Shown piece after piece: positions 44,441 to 53,177 of a stretch of 64,000 nt of DNA (its first letter is position 1; the number at the start of each line of letters is the position of its first letter). A model generated the notes under the pieces. The model was not told the DNA's origin. It saw only the letters and a program-made list of their open reading frames with translations, and did no database searches. The stretch lies in contig NZ_CP093442.1 of NCBI RefSeq assembly GCF_022814725.1, positions 2,666,001 through 2,730,000 on the forward strand, read 5' to 3'. This stretch comes from Bdellovibrio reynosensis (GTDB lineage Bacteria > Bdellovibrionota > Bdellovibrionia > Bdellovibrionales > Bdellovibrionaceae). A program made the position numbers and the translations under genes.

Positions 44441-45004
44441 ATGTTAAAAACACTACTTTTTGTTTTTGCGTTTAGTTCTTTTGCGCACGCCCAGTATGTT
44501 GGCTTCGCAAAAGGCAATCAGCTCTCTGCAACTCCAGTTCAAGGAAGAGTCCACGTTGTTTGCAACGGTTTTAACGGAACCGGCGCTGCTTTGTATTCCT
44601 GCCATGACGTAATTTTGAACCCCGCAGCCTATGATCATTTCATCGGCCCTAAAGACAGCCGTGCTGATGGCGTTATTCTAATTGTTAAACATGAAGACGG
44701 CTCTGTACGCGATCGCGCTTCTTCGTATGATGGTGTGCGCGGAAAAAGCCATGATGCTTTCAACTTGTGGATTTCAACTCTTTTCCAAAAACCCATTTTG
44801 GAAGCAGGGGTAAACACCGTTCAATATCGTATTTTCTCTGGCAAAATCTTGCTTACTGAAGGTCGCTTTCAAGCGGTCGTGACAAGAGGAGCGGCGCGCA
44901 CCTGTCCGAACGCTCAATACAACTCGACAGACAACAACGACTGCAACAGCCAATACTCAATTTGTCAGCGATACTTCGAAGAATACAACAACTGCCACCC
45001 GTAG
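44441..45004 (+). CDS. Exported Cys-rich protein of unknown function
   Basis: A 187-residue protein with signal peptide MLKTLLFVFAFSSFAHAQ. Cysteines VVCNGFNG, YSCHD and a C-terminal cluster (RTCPNAQ, DCNSQ, ICQRY, NCHP) suggest disulfides in the periplasm or outside the cell. No family is recognised. A strong AGAGGGGG site precedes the ATG. The stop codon at 45002-45004 lies inside the left arm of structured repeat copy 2, so the mRNA end folds into that hairpin. Confidence 0.8.
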   Translation: MLKTLLFVFAFSSFAHAQYVGFAKGNQLSATPVQGRVHVVCNGFNGTGAALYSCHDVILNPAAYDHFIGPKDSRADGVILIVKHEDGSVRDRASSYDGVRGKSHDAFNLWISTLFQKPILEAGVNTVQYRIFSGKILLTEGRFQAVVTRGAARTCPNAQYNSTDNNDCNSQYSICQRYFEEYNNCHP

Positions 45005-45123
45005 CGATGAAAAAGGGCAAGCTGACTGCGTTGTCGGGGTTTGTCCTCGCTCCGACGTAGCTCTGCTACGCCTGCGCTGTGGGAAACCCCTCCGCCTTGC
45101 ATCTTGCCCTTTTTGATCGCTAC
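45001..45123. repeat. Dispersed structured repeat, copy 2
   Basis: Same four blocks as copy 1: CTGACTGCGTTGTCGG (45022-45037), TCGCTCCGACGTA (45047-45059), TACGCCTGCGCTG (45067-45079) and CCTCCGCCTTGCAT (45089-45102). The inner stem is now GGTTT with AAACC, the apex GTAGC with GCTAC, and the outer 21-bp arms (45001-45021 with 45103-45123) are complementary with one mismatch. So the stems differ from copy 1 but still pair. The left arm overlaps the stop codon of the Cys-rich gene, and a terminator follows 22 bp later. Confidence 0.88.
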
Positions 45124-45144
45124 TAGAGTTCTCGTTTTGGAAAT

Positions 45145-45176
45145 AAAAAAAGGCTCCCTTTTGAGGAGCCTTTTTT
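45145..45176. terminator. Bidirectional rho-independent terminator
   Basis: AAAAAGGCTCC pairs with GGAGCCTTTTT around CTTTTGA; A- and T-tracts on both sides serve the plus-strand Cys-rich gene and the convergent tig gene. Confidence 0.92.
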
Positions 45177-45199
45177 GTTTTTGAATTTAATCGATCGAA

Positions 45200-46513
45200 T
45201 TAGTTAGCTTCGTCTTTTAAAGAACCAGCTGGAACTTCTTTGATTTTTACTGACTTGTTCAACAACGCGATCACTTTTTCTTCTGTGATCATGTAAGTCA
45301 AACGGCTAGCTTGCTCTGGACGACCGTAGAATTCACGGATGCGTGATTCTTCAATACCAGTTTGTTGAGCGTACTCTGCAAATTTCGCATCAAGATCTTC
45401 TTTCTTAGCGAATAGATCGTGTTTTTTAGCGATCGCATCCACTAGGAAAGATGATTGGATCATTTCAGCGGCAGTTTTTTCGAAATCGCTGTCCCATTTA
45501 TCAAGGTAAGAAGCGAAATCGTTTGGACCCATGCCTTGTTCAGTCATGCGTTTTTTGAAGTCTTCAACCAATGAAGCTTTTTGTTCTTTCATCAAAGAAG
45601 GTGGAACTTCAACTGGGTTTTCTTTTACCAACGCTTTAAGAAGGCGGTTTTTGAAAGCATCTTCGATGCGTTTAGTTTCAGTTTGCGATAAATCTTCTTC
45701 GATAGATTTTTTCAAAGCATCAAGGTCTTTTGGACCGCCCAAAGTAGCGATGAATTCATCGTTTAGCTCTGGCAATACTTTTGCTTTGATTTCTTTCAAA
45801 GTAACTTTGAAGTCTACTGGTTTACCAGCAAGGTCAGCAGAGTGGTATGGATCTGGGAATTTCAAAGAAAGAGTTTTTGTATCGCCAGCTTTCATACCAA
45901 CGATGCCATCTTCAAAACCTTCGATGAATTGTTTTGCACCAAGCTCTAGATGGTGATCAGTGCCTGAACCGTTTTCAAGAGGTTTACCGTCGATGAATCC
46001 TTCAAAATCAACAACAGCAACATCGCCCAATTTCGCTGCGCGAGCTTCAGTCACAGTTTCAAAAGTAGCACGTGAAGCGCGGATGTTTTCCAACACTTGC
46101 TCTACTTTTTTAGCGTCGAATTCAAACTTCTCTTTTTCAACTTCAAGACCTTCGTATTTCTTCAAGTTGATTTCTGGACGAACATCAAATGCTGCAGAGA
46201 AAGAAAAATCTTTGTTTTCTGTCGGGTCAGCAAATTCAAATTCTGGGTAGCTGATAGGCTCAAGTTTGTGTTCAGTTAAAGCTTCAGCGTAGTGTTTTTG
46301 GATCAAATCTTGAACAACGTCTTGTTTTACACGGTCGCCGTACAAGCTTTTAACAGTAGCCAAAGGCGCTTTACCTTTACGGAAGCCTTTGATTGTTACG
46401 TCTTTTTGAATACCAGTGAAGATTTTTTGGAAAGCAGATTGTACAGCTGCTGCAGGAATCTCAACATTCAGTTTGCGGGAAAGATTAGAGACTTTTTCTA
46501 CATTCGATTTCAT
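45200..46513 (-). CDS. tig: Trigger factor (ribosome-associated chaperone)
   Basis: A 437-residue peptidyl-prolyl isomerase and chaperone that binds nascent chains at the ribosome exit. The ribosome-binding domain carries GFRKGKAP (about 41-48); the FKBP-like domain is about 150-235 (GDVAVVDFEGFIDGKPLENG); the helical C-terminal arms complete the standard length. A clear sigma-70 promoter lies upstream and AGGAGA precedes the ATG. In many bacteria tig neighbours clpP-clpX; here clpPX is about 10 kb away. Divergent from the ArsA-like operon. Confidence 0.97.
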   Translation of the reverse strand: MKSNVEKVSNLSRKLNVEIPAAAVQSAFQKIFTGIQKDVTIKGFRKGKAPLATVKSLYGDRVKQDVVQDLIQKHYAEALTEHKLEPISYPEFEFADPTENKDFSFSAAFDVRPEINLKKYEGLEVEKEKFEFDAKKVEQVLENIRASRATFETVTEARAAKLGDVAVVDFEGFIDGKPLENGSGTDHHLELGAKQFIEGFEDGIVGMKAGDTKTLSLKFPDPYHSADLAGKPVDFKVTLKEIKAKVLPELNDEFIATLGGPKDLDALKKSIEEDLSQTETKRIEDAFKNRLLKALVKENPVEVPPSLMKEQKASLVEDFKKRMTEQGMGPNDFASYLDKWDSDFEKTAAEMIQSSFLVDAIAKKHDLFAKKEDLDAKFAEYAQQTGIEESRIREFYGRPEQASRLTYMITEEKVIALLNKSVKIKEVPAGSLKDEAN

Positions 46514-46543
46514 GTCTTTTTCTCCTAAATTAAAAGCCGCTGG

Positions 46544-46572
46544 ATAGTAGAGTAGGCCCTGCTTTAAGGCAA
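46544..46572 (-). promoter_or_regulatory. Sigma-70-type promoter of tig
   Basis: On the minus strand TTGCCT (46567-46572) and TACTAT (46544-46549) are separated by exactly 17 bp. Transcription would start near 46537, giving a leader of about 25 nt that contains the AGGAGA ribosome site. Confidence 0.75.
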
Positions 46573-46628
46573 ACTCATCGCACCGCGTAATGCCTATATT
46601 TCAGAGGTCATTCACACTCAAAGAACTT

Positions 46629-47498
46629 ATGAAGCAAGAGATTCACTTCGTGACGGGAAAAGGCGGCGTTGGTAAGTCAGTTATAGCCGCTGCTATGGCC
46701 TTAAAAAAAAGCCGCGAGGGTAAAAAAGTCCTTCTCGTGGAACTTGGTGATATCAGCTTTTTTAAGGATTTCTTTGACTTACCTTCAGTCGGCTATCAGC
46801 CAACGCGCATTAAAGACAACCTGTCAGTAGCCTTGTGGGATGGGGAGGCGGCTTTAAAAGAGTACGCCCGTCACTTCATCAAAGTTGAAGCCATCGTAAA
46901 ACTATTCTTTGAAAATGCAGTTATGAAAGCCTTGGTCAACGTAGCACCGGGGCTTTCAGAGCTGGCTATCGTCGGAAAAGTCACAAGTGGGCCGCGCAAA
47001 CACGGGCCTCCACTGCCGTTTGATTGCATTGTTGTTGATGGCTTTGCTACAGGCCACTTCATTGCTTTATTGGAAGCACCTAGGGGCATGGCCCAAGCGG
47101 TTCAGTTTGGTCCGATGGGTGAACAAAGCCGCAGTATCGATGCTTGCTTAAGAAATACTGATCTATGCCACTATCACGTTGTTACTTTACCTGAAGAACT
47201 TCCAGTCAAAGAAGCCAGCGAACTTATTCATCGCTTGAAAGCAGAATTTTCAGTTTCCGCCGAAATCTTGATGAATAAAATTATTCAAACCAAACTGACT
47301 TCAGCAGATTTAAAAGATGCCAAGGCAGAAAATAGTGATTTAGGAAAATTCGCTGAATACTTGGATTATCAGCTGACTCGTCAAAGTGAAATGCTTGAAA
47401 GAACCAAGCAAGCTACAGAAAAAGTTCAGCACTTGCCGTTGTTATATGAAACTTACGCTTGGACACTGACTGAAAAAATAGCGGAGGCATTAAAATGA
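46629..47498 (+). CDS. ArsA/Get3-like ATPase, divergent member
   Basis: A 289-residue deviant-Walker ATPase of the SIMIBI class. The P-loop GKGGVGKSV lies at about 9-17 and the switch II equivalent VDGFATGHFIALL at the place of DTAPTGHTL. The switch I segment is VELGDISF, lacking the DPA of canonical members, so hydrolysis may need its partner. No membrane segment. The ATG at 46629 is chosen since upstream sequence to 46590 is not conserved-looking; neither site has a strong ribosome site. It overlaps the second ATPase gene by 4 bp. The pair probably forms a heterodimer. Confidence 0.85.
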   Translation: MKQEIHFVTGKGGVGKSVIAAAMALKKSREGKKVLLVELGDISFFKDFFDLPSVGYQPTRIKDNLSVALWDGEAALKEYARHFIKVEAIVKLFFENAVMKALVNVAPGLSELAIVGKVTSGPRKHGPPLPFDCIVVDGFATGHFIALLEAPRGMAQAVQFGPMGEQSRSIDACLRNTDLCHYHVVTLPEELPVKEASELIHRLKAEFSVSAEILMNKIIQTKLTSADLKDAKAENSDLGKFAEYLDYQLTRQSEMLERTKQATEKVQHLPLLYETYAWTLTEKIAEALK

Positions 47499-48574
47499 GT
47501 TCAGCTATTTTTCAAGAAACCAAAATTTTGGTTTGCGTTGGCAGTGGCGGCGTCGGCAAAACCACGGTGGCAGCATCATTGGCAGTGCTGGCAGCTAAAG
47601 AAGGTAAAAAAGTTTTAGTTCTGACCATCGATCCCGCGAAAAGATTAGCGCAAACTTTGGGAATCGAAGGCACTAAAGATGTCACCCGTGTCCCAGGCCA
47701 GGATTTTAAAGGCGAACTTTACGCTTCTGTCATCGATCATAAAAAAACGTTTGATGATTTTGTCGCAAGGGCTGCTAAAAAAAGTGAAGCGGTTGAAAAG
47801 ATCTATAAAAACAAACTTTATCAACAGCTTTCAACAAGCCTTAGTGGTTCGCAAGAATTCACAGCACTTGAAAAACTTTATTCGATCTATGAATCACAAG
47901 CTTTCGATTTGATTATTCTGGATACTCCACCTACGAAACATGCTTTAGACTTTTTACAAGCCCCGCAGAAGCTATCAGCGTTATTTACTGAAGGTGTCGC
48001 GAAGTGGTTCCGTGATCCTGCCGGTAAAAAAACAAGTTTTCTCGGCAAAATGCTACATACCGGAACAAAACAAGTATTAAAAGCTTTGGAAGTTCTGACT
48101 GGATCAAACTTCATTCATGAACTGGGTGATTTCTTTATCAACATTGAACAATGGCAGGAGCAGCTTTTAAAGCGAACCACCGAAGTGCATCGCATGTTAA
48201 CAGCGCCCAGCACTCGGTTTTGTCTTGTAACGTCTTTTGACCAAGCGAAATTAAAAGAGGCCGAATTTTTCTCTCATCAAATCAGATTGGGCGGACACAA
48301 TTTAACTACTGTGGTTTTAAATAGAGTTTTTCCTTACTGGCTAGACCTCAGTGCCGAAGCTGCCGCTGAAAAAGCCCACAGCGAACTTGTGAACTTGTAC
48401 TCGCAGATGAGGAACTACTACAATCAAAAGGATCAGTTATATAAAAAATTTGAAGCAACCATGAAAAAGGATGCACGAATTTTTCGTATTCCCGATTTAG
48501 TTAAAGATATTTCAGACCTTTCCGGTCTTGAAGAAGTCAGTGCGTTGATTGTAGAAGGGGAAAAGAAAGCATGA
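47495..48574 (+). CDS. ArsA/Get3-like ATPase, canonical member
   Basis: A 359-residue ArsA/Get3-family ATPase with P-loop GSGGVGKTT, switch I TIDPAKRLAQTLG and switch II LDTPPTKHALDFL. Known relatives move arsenite to ArsB or tail-anchored proteins to membranes; no arsenic genes are near, so protein or lipoprotein targeting is more likely here. The C-terminal half is helical (FEATMKKDARIFRIPDL). It overlaps the upstream ATPase and the downstream TPR lipoprotein by 4 bp each. Cytoplasmic. Confidence 0.9.
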   Translation: MSSAIFQETKILVCVGSGGVGKTTVAASLAVLAAKEGKKVLVLTIDPAKRLAQTLGIEGTKDVTRVPGQDFKGELYASVIDHKKTFDDFVARAAKKSEAVEKIYKNKLYQQLSTSLSGSQEFTALEKLYSIYESQAFDLIILDTPPTKHALDFLQAPQKLSALFTEGVAKWFRDPAGKKTSFLGKMLHTGTKQVLKALEVLTGSNFIHELGDFFINIEQWQEQLLKRTTEVHRMLTAPSTRFCLVTSFDQAKLKEAEFFSHQIRLGGHNLTTVVLNRVFPYWLDLSAEAAAEKAHSELVNLYSQMRNYYNQKDQLYKKFEATMKKDARIFRIPDLVKDISDLSGLEEVSALIVEGEKKA

Positions 48575-49683
48575 AACTGCTTTGTTTAATGACTCTGTTG
48601 GTGCTTTCAGGATGCGGTCACTTTGCTAAAAATAACGTCGAAGAAGAGCAGGCCAAAGCCCAAAGAACAGCCGAAGAAAATGAAATTGCTAATGCTGAAA
48701 AAGTTTTGGCGTTAGGACGTTTCGAAGAAGCCCGCATTTTATTTCGTGATTTTTCAGGCAGAAAGCCACAGTCAGTATTCTATCAATCTGCAAGATTGGG
48801 TGAAGCCCAGGCCTTGGATGGCGCAGGCAAACACCAAGAGGCTATCAATCTATATCGTGAAATATGGCTAAAGACGCAAACAGAGCAGCCACAAATTTCA
48901 GCTTTGGCTCTTTATCAAATGGCTTCAGCTTATGAAGCCATGGGCGATGACGTAAAGACGATTGCAACCTTGATGGATGCAAAAAAAATGGGGCAACATC
49001 TTCCCCCAGAAACAGTCCTTGCTGAAATTCCAGCAAGACTGGCAGCAGTGTATGCGCGCTTAGGCCGTGAAAAAGAAGCGGTTCAATACCTTAACGAAGC
49101 TGAAAGTGGGATGAACAGGTATTTGCAATCGGCGGGTCCGAATGTAAAAAAAGAATGGATAGCCAAAGCCTATTTCCAAATGGGCAACATCACGACTAAC
49201 CAACTTTCAGAAGACAACTTTGAACAAGTCGTGAATAGCCAGAAAGTTGTTCAAGCGTACTTAATCAAAGCTTTAAAAGCGAACGACCCCACATGGTCCG
49301 CGCGCGCCGAACAAAAACTGACGGAAACTTTTCGCGATTTAAATCGGCAGCTAGAAGTTCTTAACGGCCAGCAGAAGCGCGCTGACTTAGGTGGCAGTCT
49401 TTTAGAACTTATGGATCAGGCAATTCTGTACAAGCCTTATGAAGAACAAAAACAGAACCAATACGAGGAAAGATTCTTTCGCCAGCTTGCAGAAATTCGT
49501 AAGCAGTCCGAACATGCATTGTACAGCGGTGGCGAATCTATGGTTTTGACTACAGAATCTCAAAAACTAAATAGTCTTAAACGTGAAAGCAAATTGACGA
49601 TAAAGCCCTTGTTGCCAGAAAAGGAAAAGTCTTCTATACCTTTTCCCCCCAAAGTGGTTCCATCAGAAGATCCGAATTTGTAG
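48571..49683 (+). CDS. TPR-containing lipoprotein
   Basis: A 370-residue predicted lipoprotein with leader MKLLCLMTLLVLSGCG; the lipobox LSGC is canonical (Cys15). Several TPR-type helix pairs follow (FEEARILFRDFSGRKPQSVFYQSARLGEAQAL, ALYQMASAYEAMGDDVKT, LAAVYARLGREKEAVQYLNEAE, AYFQMGNITTN) over about 45-240, then a Pro-rich tail (KSSIPFPPKVVP). It may act as an envelope scaffold. It overlaps the Get3-like gene by 4 bp and is followed by gshA 19 bp later, so all four genes probably share a transcript. Confidence 0.88.
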   Translation: MKLLCLMTLLVLSGCGHFAKNNVEEEQAKAQRTAEENEIANAEKVLALGRFEEARILFRDFSGRKPQSVFYQSARLGEAQALDGAGKHQEAINLYREIWLKTQTEQPQISALALYQMASAYEAMGDDVKTIATLMDAKKMGQHLPPETVLAEIPARLAAVYARLGREKEAVQYLNEAESGMNRYLQSAGPNVKKEWIAKAYFQMGNITTNQLSEDNFEQVVNSQKVVQAYLIKALKANDPTWSARAEQKLTETFRDLNRQLEVLNGQQKRADLGGSLLELMDQAILYKPYEEQKQNQYEERFFRQLAEIRKQSEHALYSGGESMVLTTESQKLNSLKRESKLTIKPLLPEKEKSSIPFPPKVVPSEDPNL

Positions 49684-49702
49684 TATGGACCAAGGAGCAA
49701 AC

Positions 49703-50965
49703 ATGGCGAAATTAACGCTGCACAAACAAACCCTCGCCAACATGAATGAGATTTGCGCGTGGTTTTCTGCAAAAACACAAAACTTATCTGTGCCTATTTA
49801 CTCTAGCTACGATGTTCGTGATTCTGGTTACAAGATTTCAAATGTCGACGCAAATATATTCCCAGCAGGTTTCAACAACATCTGTCCTACAGACAAAGAA
49901 ACTTCCGTTGGATTGATGAACAAATACATCACCAAGCACTATGGTGCCGACGTAAAAAATGTTTTGTTAGTGACTGAAGAACACACGAACAATGCTTTTT
50001 ATTGGGAAAATGTTTATACAATAAAAAATCTGATTGAAGCTTCAGACCGTGTGGTGAAAGTAGCGATTCCCCGCGAATTGCCAGAACCAATGAAGTTAAC
50101 CAGTGTCGCTGGTAACGAAGTGACTGTGCACTCTGCGCTTGTGAACGGGGAACTATTTAAAACTTTCAAGCCAGATCTTATTATCAGTAATAACGACTTT
50201 TCTGAAGCCTATGAAGAATGGGCGGGTACTGTGACTGAGTATTCAATGAATCCACCAAGAGAACTTGGTTGGTATCAAAGAAAGAAAAGCACCTACTTTA
50301 AATACTACAATCAACTTGTGAATGAATTTGCAGCAATCACGAAGATTGATCCATTCTTGCTAAGAGTTGAAACGGAACTTTTTGAAAACTTCGATATCGC
50401 TGATGAAAACAGCCGCAACGCTTTAGCTGCTAGAGTAGACGCTATGCTAGAGCATCTTCGCGGAGAATATAAAAAACGCGGGATCACTCAAGAGCCTTTT
50501 GTTTTCGTAAAAAACAATGCTGGTACCTATGGCTTAGCAGTTATACGTGTTGGTTCCGGCGAAGAAGTAAAAACGTGGTCTTATAAATCCCGCAAAAAAA
50601 TGAAGGCCGCTAAGGGCGGCAGAGACGTTGAAGAAGTGATTATCCAAGAAGGTATCCCTTCCATCGTTCAAGCCGATGGCAGCAGCGCTGAGCCAGTTAT
50701 TTACATGATTGGCTGTGAATTAGCGGGGGGCTTTTTAAGAACCCACGCTGAAAAGTCCGCGGAAGAAAGCTTAAATAGTCCGGGTGCCGTATTTAAACGT
50801 CTTTGCGTATCAGACCTAGCGATCAATACGCCAGGCTGCCCGCAAGAAAACGTTTACGGTTGGACCGCGAAATTAGGCTTGTTAGCGATTGCCCACGAGG
50901 CCCAAGAAATGGGCGCGGTCTTTAAGGGTTATAAACCTGTGGGCTGCAATAAAATGACGACTTAG
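49703..50965 (+). CDS. gshA: Glutamate--cysteine ligase (Acidithiobacillus-type, TIGR02049)
   Basis: First step of glutathione synthesis, joining Glu and Cys with ATP. The 420-residue protein matches the rarer gshA_ferroox family: EEHTNNAFYWENV, FVFVKNNAGTYGLAVIRV (ATP-grasp core) and the C-terminal VYGWTAKLGLLAIAHEAQEMGAVFKG. It is unrelated to E. coli GshA. The ATG at 49703 is preferred (AAGGAG 6 nt upstream). No gshB lies alongside, so the second step is encoded elsewhere or by a bifunctional enzyme. Stop overlaps the convergent exported gene by 4 bp. Confidence 0.88.
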   Translation: MAKLTLHKQTLANMNEICAWFSAKTQNLSVPIYSSYDVRDSGYKISNVDANIFPAGFNNICPTDKETSVGLMNKYITKHYGADVKNVLLVTEEHTNNAFYWENVYTIKNLIEASDRVVKVAIPRELPEPMKLTSVAGNEVTVHSALVNGELFKTFKPDLIISNNDFSEAYEEWAGTVTEYSMNPPRELGWYQRKKSTYFKYYNQLVNEFAAITKIDPFLLRVETELFENFDIADENSRNALAARVDAMLEHLRGEYKKRGITQEPFVFVKNNAGTYGLAVIRVGSGEEVKTWSYKSRKKMKAAKGGRDVEEVIIQEGIPSIVQADGSSAEPVIYMIGCELAGGFLRTHAEKSAEESLNSPGAVFKRLCVSDLAINTPGCPQENVYGWTAKLGLLAIAHEAQEMGAVFKGYKPVGCNKMTT

Positions 50966-52203
50966 AAGCAAGCAGGGATTGCTGTTTCTAAGTTACCTTT
51001 GATATCAAACGTGATTTCACGCTGTTGAAATTCAGGCGCTGGCATAAAGACGATTTTGTGATCAGCGCGCAAACAAGGACTGCCACCAAGGCTTAGGATT
51101 CTAAGATTTGAATCTTGATCAAAATCGAAGAACGCTTCAGCTGGAACGTCTGTAAGACCTACTCTTCTAGTGATGCTCCATTTGCCAAACAAAAGTTCAC
51201 GGTTGTTATAAAGCTCAGCGGGGGCTTTTACGTCAATTAAAGCTTCATGCAAGTCAAATAGCCACTCGGTACCAACGACTACAAACTGCGGAGCCAAAGT
51301 AAAACTAGGCAAGCAGTCAGAATATGCTAACCACTGTGCACTCACTTTTAGGTTTTTGATTCTGCCATCTTCAGCAAGAACAACATTACCAAGAGCTGCC
51401 GGTGCATTCTTCGTAGAGCAATTCCATTTTAGCAATGGCAAATCAATAGCCGCAAAAGTTGAAAGAGTTCCTGAAAGAATTCTGCCTTCTTGGACTTCGA
51501 TATTTGATGCTACGTAATTAAAACGCTCATCGCTATAGCCGATCAAAAATGAAAGACCTTCGTAAGTGTAAGTAGAAACATGCAAACCCTTAAGAACATC
51601 AAGGTATGTTTTTAAGTTCCAGTTCTTAAGAACATTTGAATGCAATAAAGCGTTGAAATGACGAACGCGTTCGGAGCTTGTTTCAAAAGAAGTGCCGTTG
51701 ATAAACTCACGATAGATAATTTCGTGAACCATCAACGCCGCTTGTTGATTTTCATCGATGGAATTCCAAAGCTCAGAATCAATTAAATAACGAGAGCTAT
51801 TTAAAACGGATGGGTTACGTTGGAATACAACTTGTTTTAAGGCGCAGTTTGAAGGCAAGGCCACTAAACCTAAATCATTCACCGGGGCAAAGTTAGCGTT
51901 CTTAACAAAGCTTACTTCAGTGAAAAAATCTTGAAGCCAAGTTTGGTAAAGAGCTTCCCTAGCAGGATCTAGCCCTTTCAAGCGACCTACGATATCTTGA
52001 GCTTTAGCTAAAGCCGTTTCTTGCGAAGAGTAATGAACTTTCACAAGCCCATTAATATCCGTTTCAAATAAATCCAAAACCACTGACGAATCAGGGCATA
52101 CAACGGTGAAGCCACCGTTACCACGGTCATACCAGTTGTTCGCGAAAGAGACTGAAGAAAAAAAGAAGCCAAAAAGTACAAGAAGAAGATTTAAATATTT
52201 CAT
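50962..52203 (-). CDS. Exported protein with HE motif, regulator-linked
   Basis: A 413-residue exported protein, signal peptide MKYLNLLLVLFGFFFSSVSFANN. A segment ENQQAALMVHEIIYREF (His160-Glu161) recalls a half zinc-peptidase motif, but the second His of HExxH is absent, so catalysis is unproven. A lipocalin-like beta-rich region fills the C-terminus (about 220-410). The gene overlaps the TIGR02147 regulator by 4 bp, and paired regulator-exported-protein genes of this sort are common in Bdellovibrio-like genomes as I recall. AAGGTGA provides the ribosome site inside the upstream gene. Confidence 0.8.
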   Translation of the reverse strand: MKYLNLLLVLFGFFFSSVSFANNWYDRGNGGFTVVCPDSSVVLDLFETDINGLVKVHYSSQETALAKAQDIVGRLKGLDPAREALYQTWLQDFFTEVSFVKNANFAPVNDLGLVALPSNCALKQVVFQRNPSVLNSSRYLIDSELWNSIDENQQAALMVHEIIYREFINGTSFETSSERVRHFNALLHSNVLKNWNLKTYLDVLKGLHVSTYTYEGLSFLIGYSDERFNYVASNIEVQEGRILSGTLSTFAAIDLPLLKWNCSTKNAPAALGNVVLAEDGRIKNLKVSAQWLAYSDCLPSFTLAPQFVVVGTEWLFDLHEALIDVKAPAELYNNRELLFGKWSITRRVGLTDVPAEAFFDFDQDSNLRILSLGGSPCLRADHKIVFMPAPEFQQREITFDIKGNLETAIPACF

Positions 52204-52949
52204 TTTGTCACCTTCGTTACAGGGAATAGCTGTACGTTCAAATTATAAACGTCGGTTTTCGGTCCTTGAGTCATTAAGGTCGCCATCTTACGGCGGAAGT
52301 TTTTAATCAAACGTTTCGCTTCAGGAATTTTTTTGCGATTCATTGGGAAAGTGATGGAAGTTACGTCACGCATTTCAACTGGCACGCGATCAAGATTATC
52401 AATCACCTGCACCAAAGATTGTTTGTGTGAACGACGCAAAGATTCTGAAGGAATGTTATGAGTCGTTTCAAGTTGCTTGTGAGTGACTACAAACTTTCCC
52501 TCTTCGATCGATAGCAACCCTAGACGAACAAGACGTTCGATAGCAGCATGAGCAACCTCTGCGGGGATATTAATACGGTCAGCAATCCACTGTGGGGTAG
52601 GTTGAAAGTTTTTAAGTGGAACTAACGCCAAGATAGCAAAGTGATACCAATCACAAACGACAGCGAACTCGTCTTCTTTAAGCTGACTTTCAGGCTGCAA
52701 AGTTTTGATTTTCTTTTTATCAAACTCAATCAGGTTTTTAAGGTGTTCAAAGTCCACATCAGGAAGTCCAAGACCTTTAATTACCTGCTTACCCATGGTG
52801 GTCGTCATGATACGGCGGCCATTGATATAGTCGCTTAAGCGGCTGGAAGGGATCCCCAGCATTTTAGCGAATTGGGCGTTAGTAAGGTTAGGTGCCTGAT
52901 TACGGCGACGTTGGTACTCAGTTAATAAGAATTCCGAAGTCTTGTTCAT
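52200..52949 (-). CDS. TIGR02147 family transcriptional regulator
   Basis: A 249-residue protein with an N-terminal XRE-like HTH (TNAQFAKMLGIPSSRLSDYINGRRIMTTTMG, about 18-48), the TIGR02147 body and a C-terminal region ending VYNLNVQLFPVTK, a typical family end. The family is abundant in Bdellovibrio and Fibrobacter and almost always near exported proteins. The ATG at 52947-52949 is used; a TTG 18 bp upstream is possible. It overlaps the exported protein gene by 4 bp and probably controls it and itself through the TTGGTAA/TTACCAA sites upstream. Confidence 0.88.
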   Translation of the reverse strand: MNKTSEFLLTEYQRRRNQAPNLTNAQFAKMLGIPSSRLSDYINGRRIMTTTMGKQVIKGLGLPDVDFEHLKNLIEFDKKKIKTLQPESQLKEDEFAVVCDWYHFAILALVPLKNFQPTPQWIADRINIPAEVAHAAIERLVRLGLLSIEEGKFVVTHKQLETTHNIPSESLRRSHKQSLVQVIDNLDRVPVEMRDVTSITFPMNRKKIPEAKRLIKNFRRKMATLMTQGPKTDVYNLNVQLFPVTKVTK

Positions 52950-53007
52950 GGTCCGGTTTATGGCCAAGCTTCATTACGTAGTCAAAGGCATATTTTACTC
53001 TTAATAA

Positions 53008-53076
53008 TTGGTAAAATCCGCGGCGGTAATTACCAACTTTTGGCTGAGTTTTGTGGGTTTTTCGCGGGCTTACCAA
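53008..53076. promoter_or_regulatory. Candidate operator for the TIGR02147 regulator
   Basis: TTGGTAA at 53008-53014 and TTACCAA at 53030-53036 form an inverted repeat, with a perfect palindrome GGTAATTACC at 53025-53034 in between and a third TTACCAA at 53070-53076. Spacings of 22 and 40 bp put the sites on about the same face of the helix. They lie 60-130 bp before the regulator start, in the divergent region with the 53178 gene. Confidence 0.6.
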
Positions 53077-53177
53077 CTCCACGCAGAAAAATTTTCAAAT
53101 AGACCAAAGCCCGGAAGAGATAAAAACAGAGGAGCCAGAAATATCCGGATGCTATCCTACAAAAAGGAGATCGCTTC

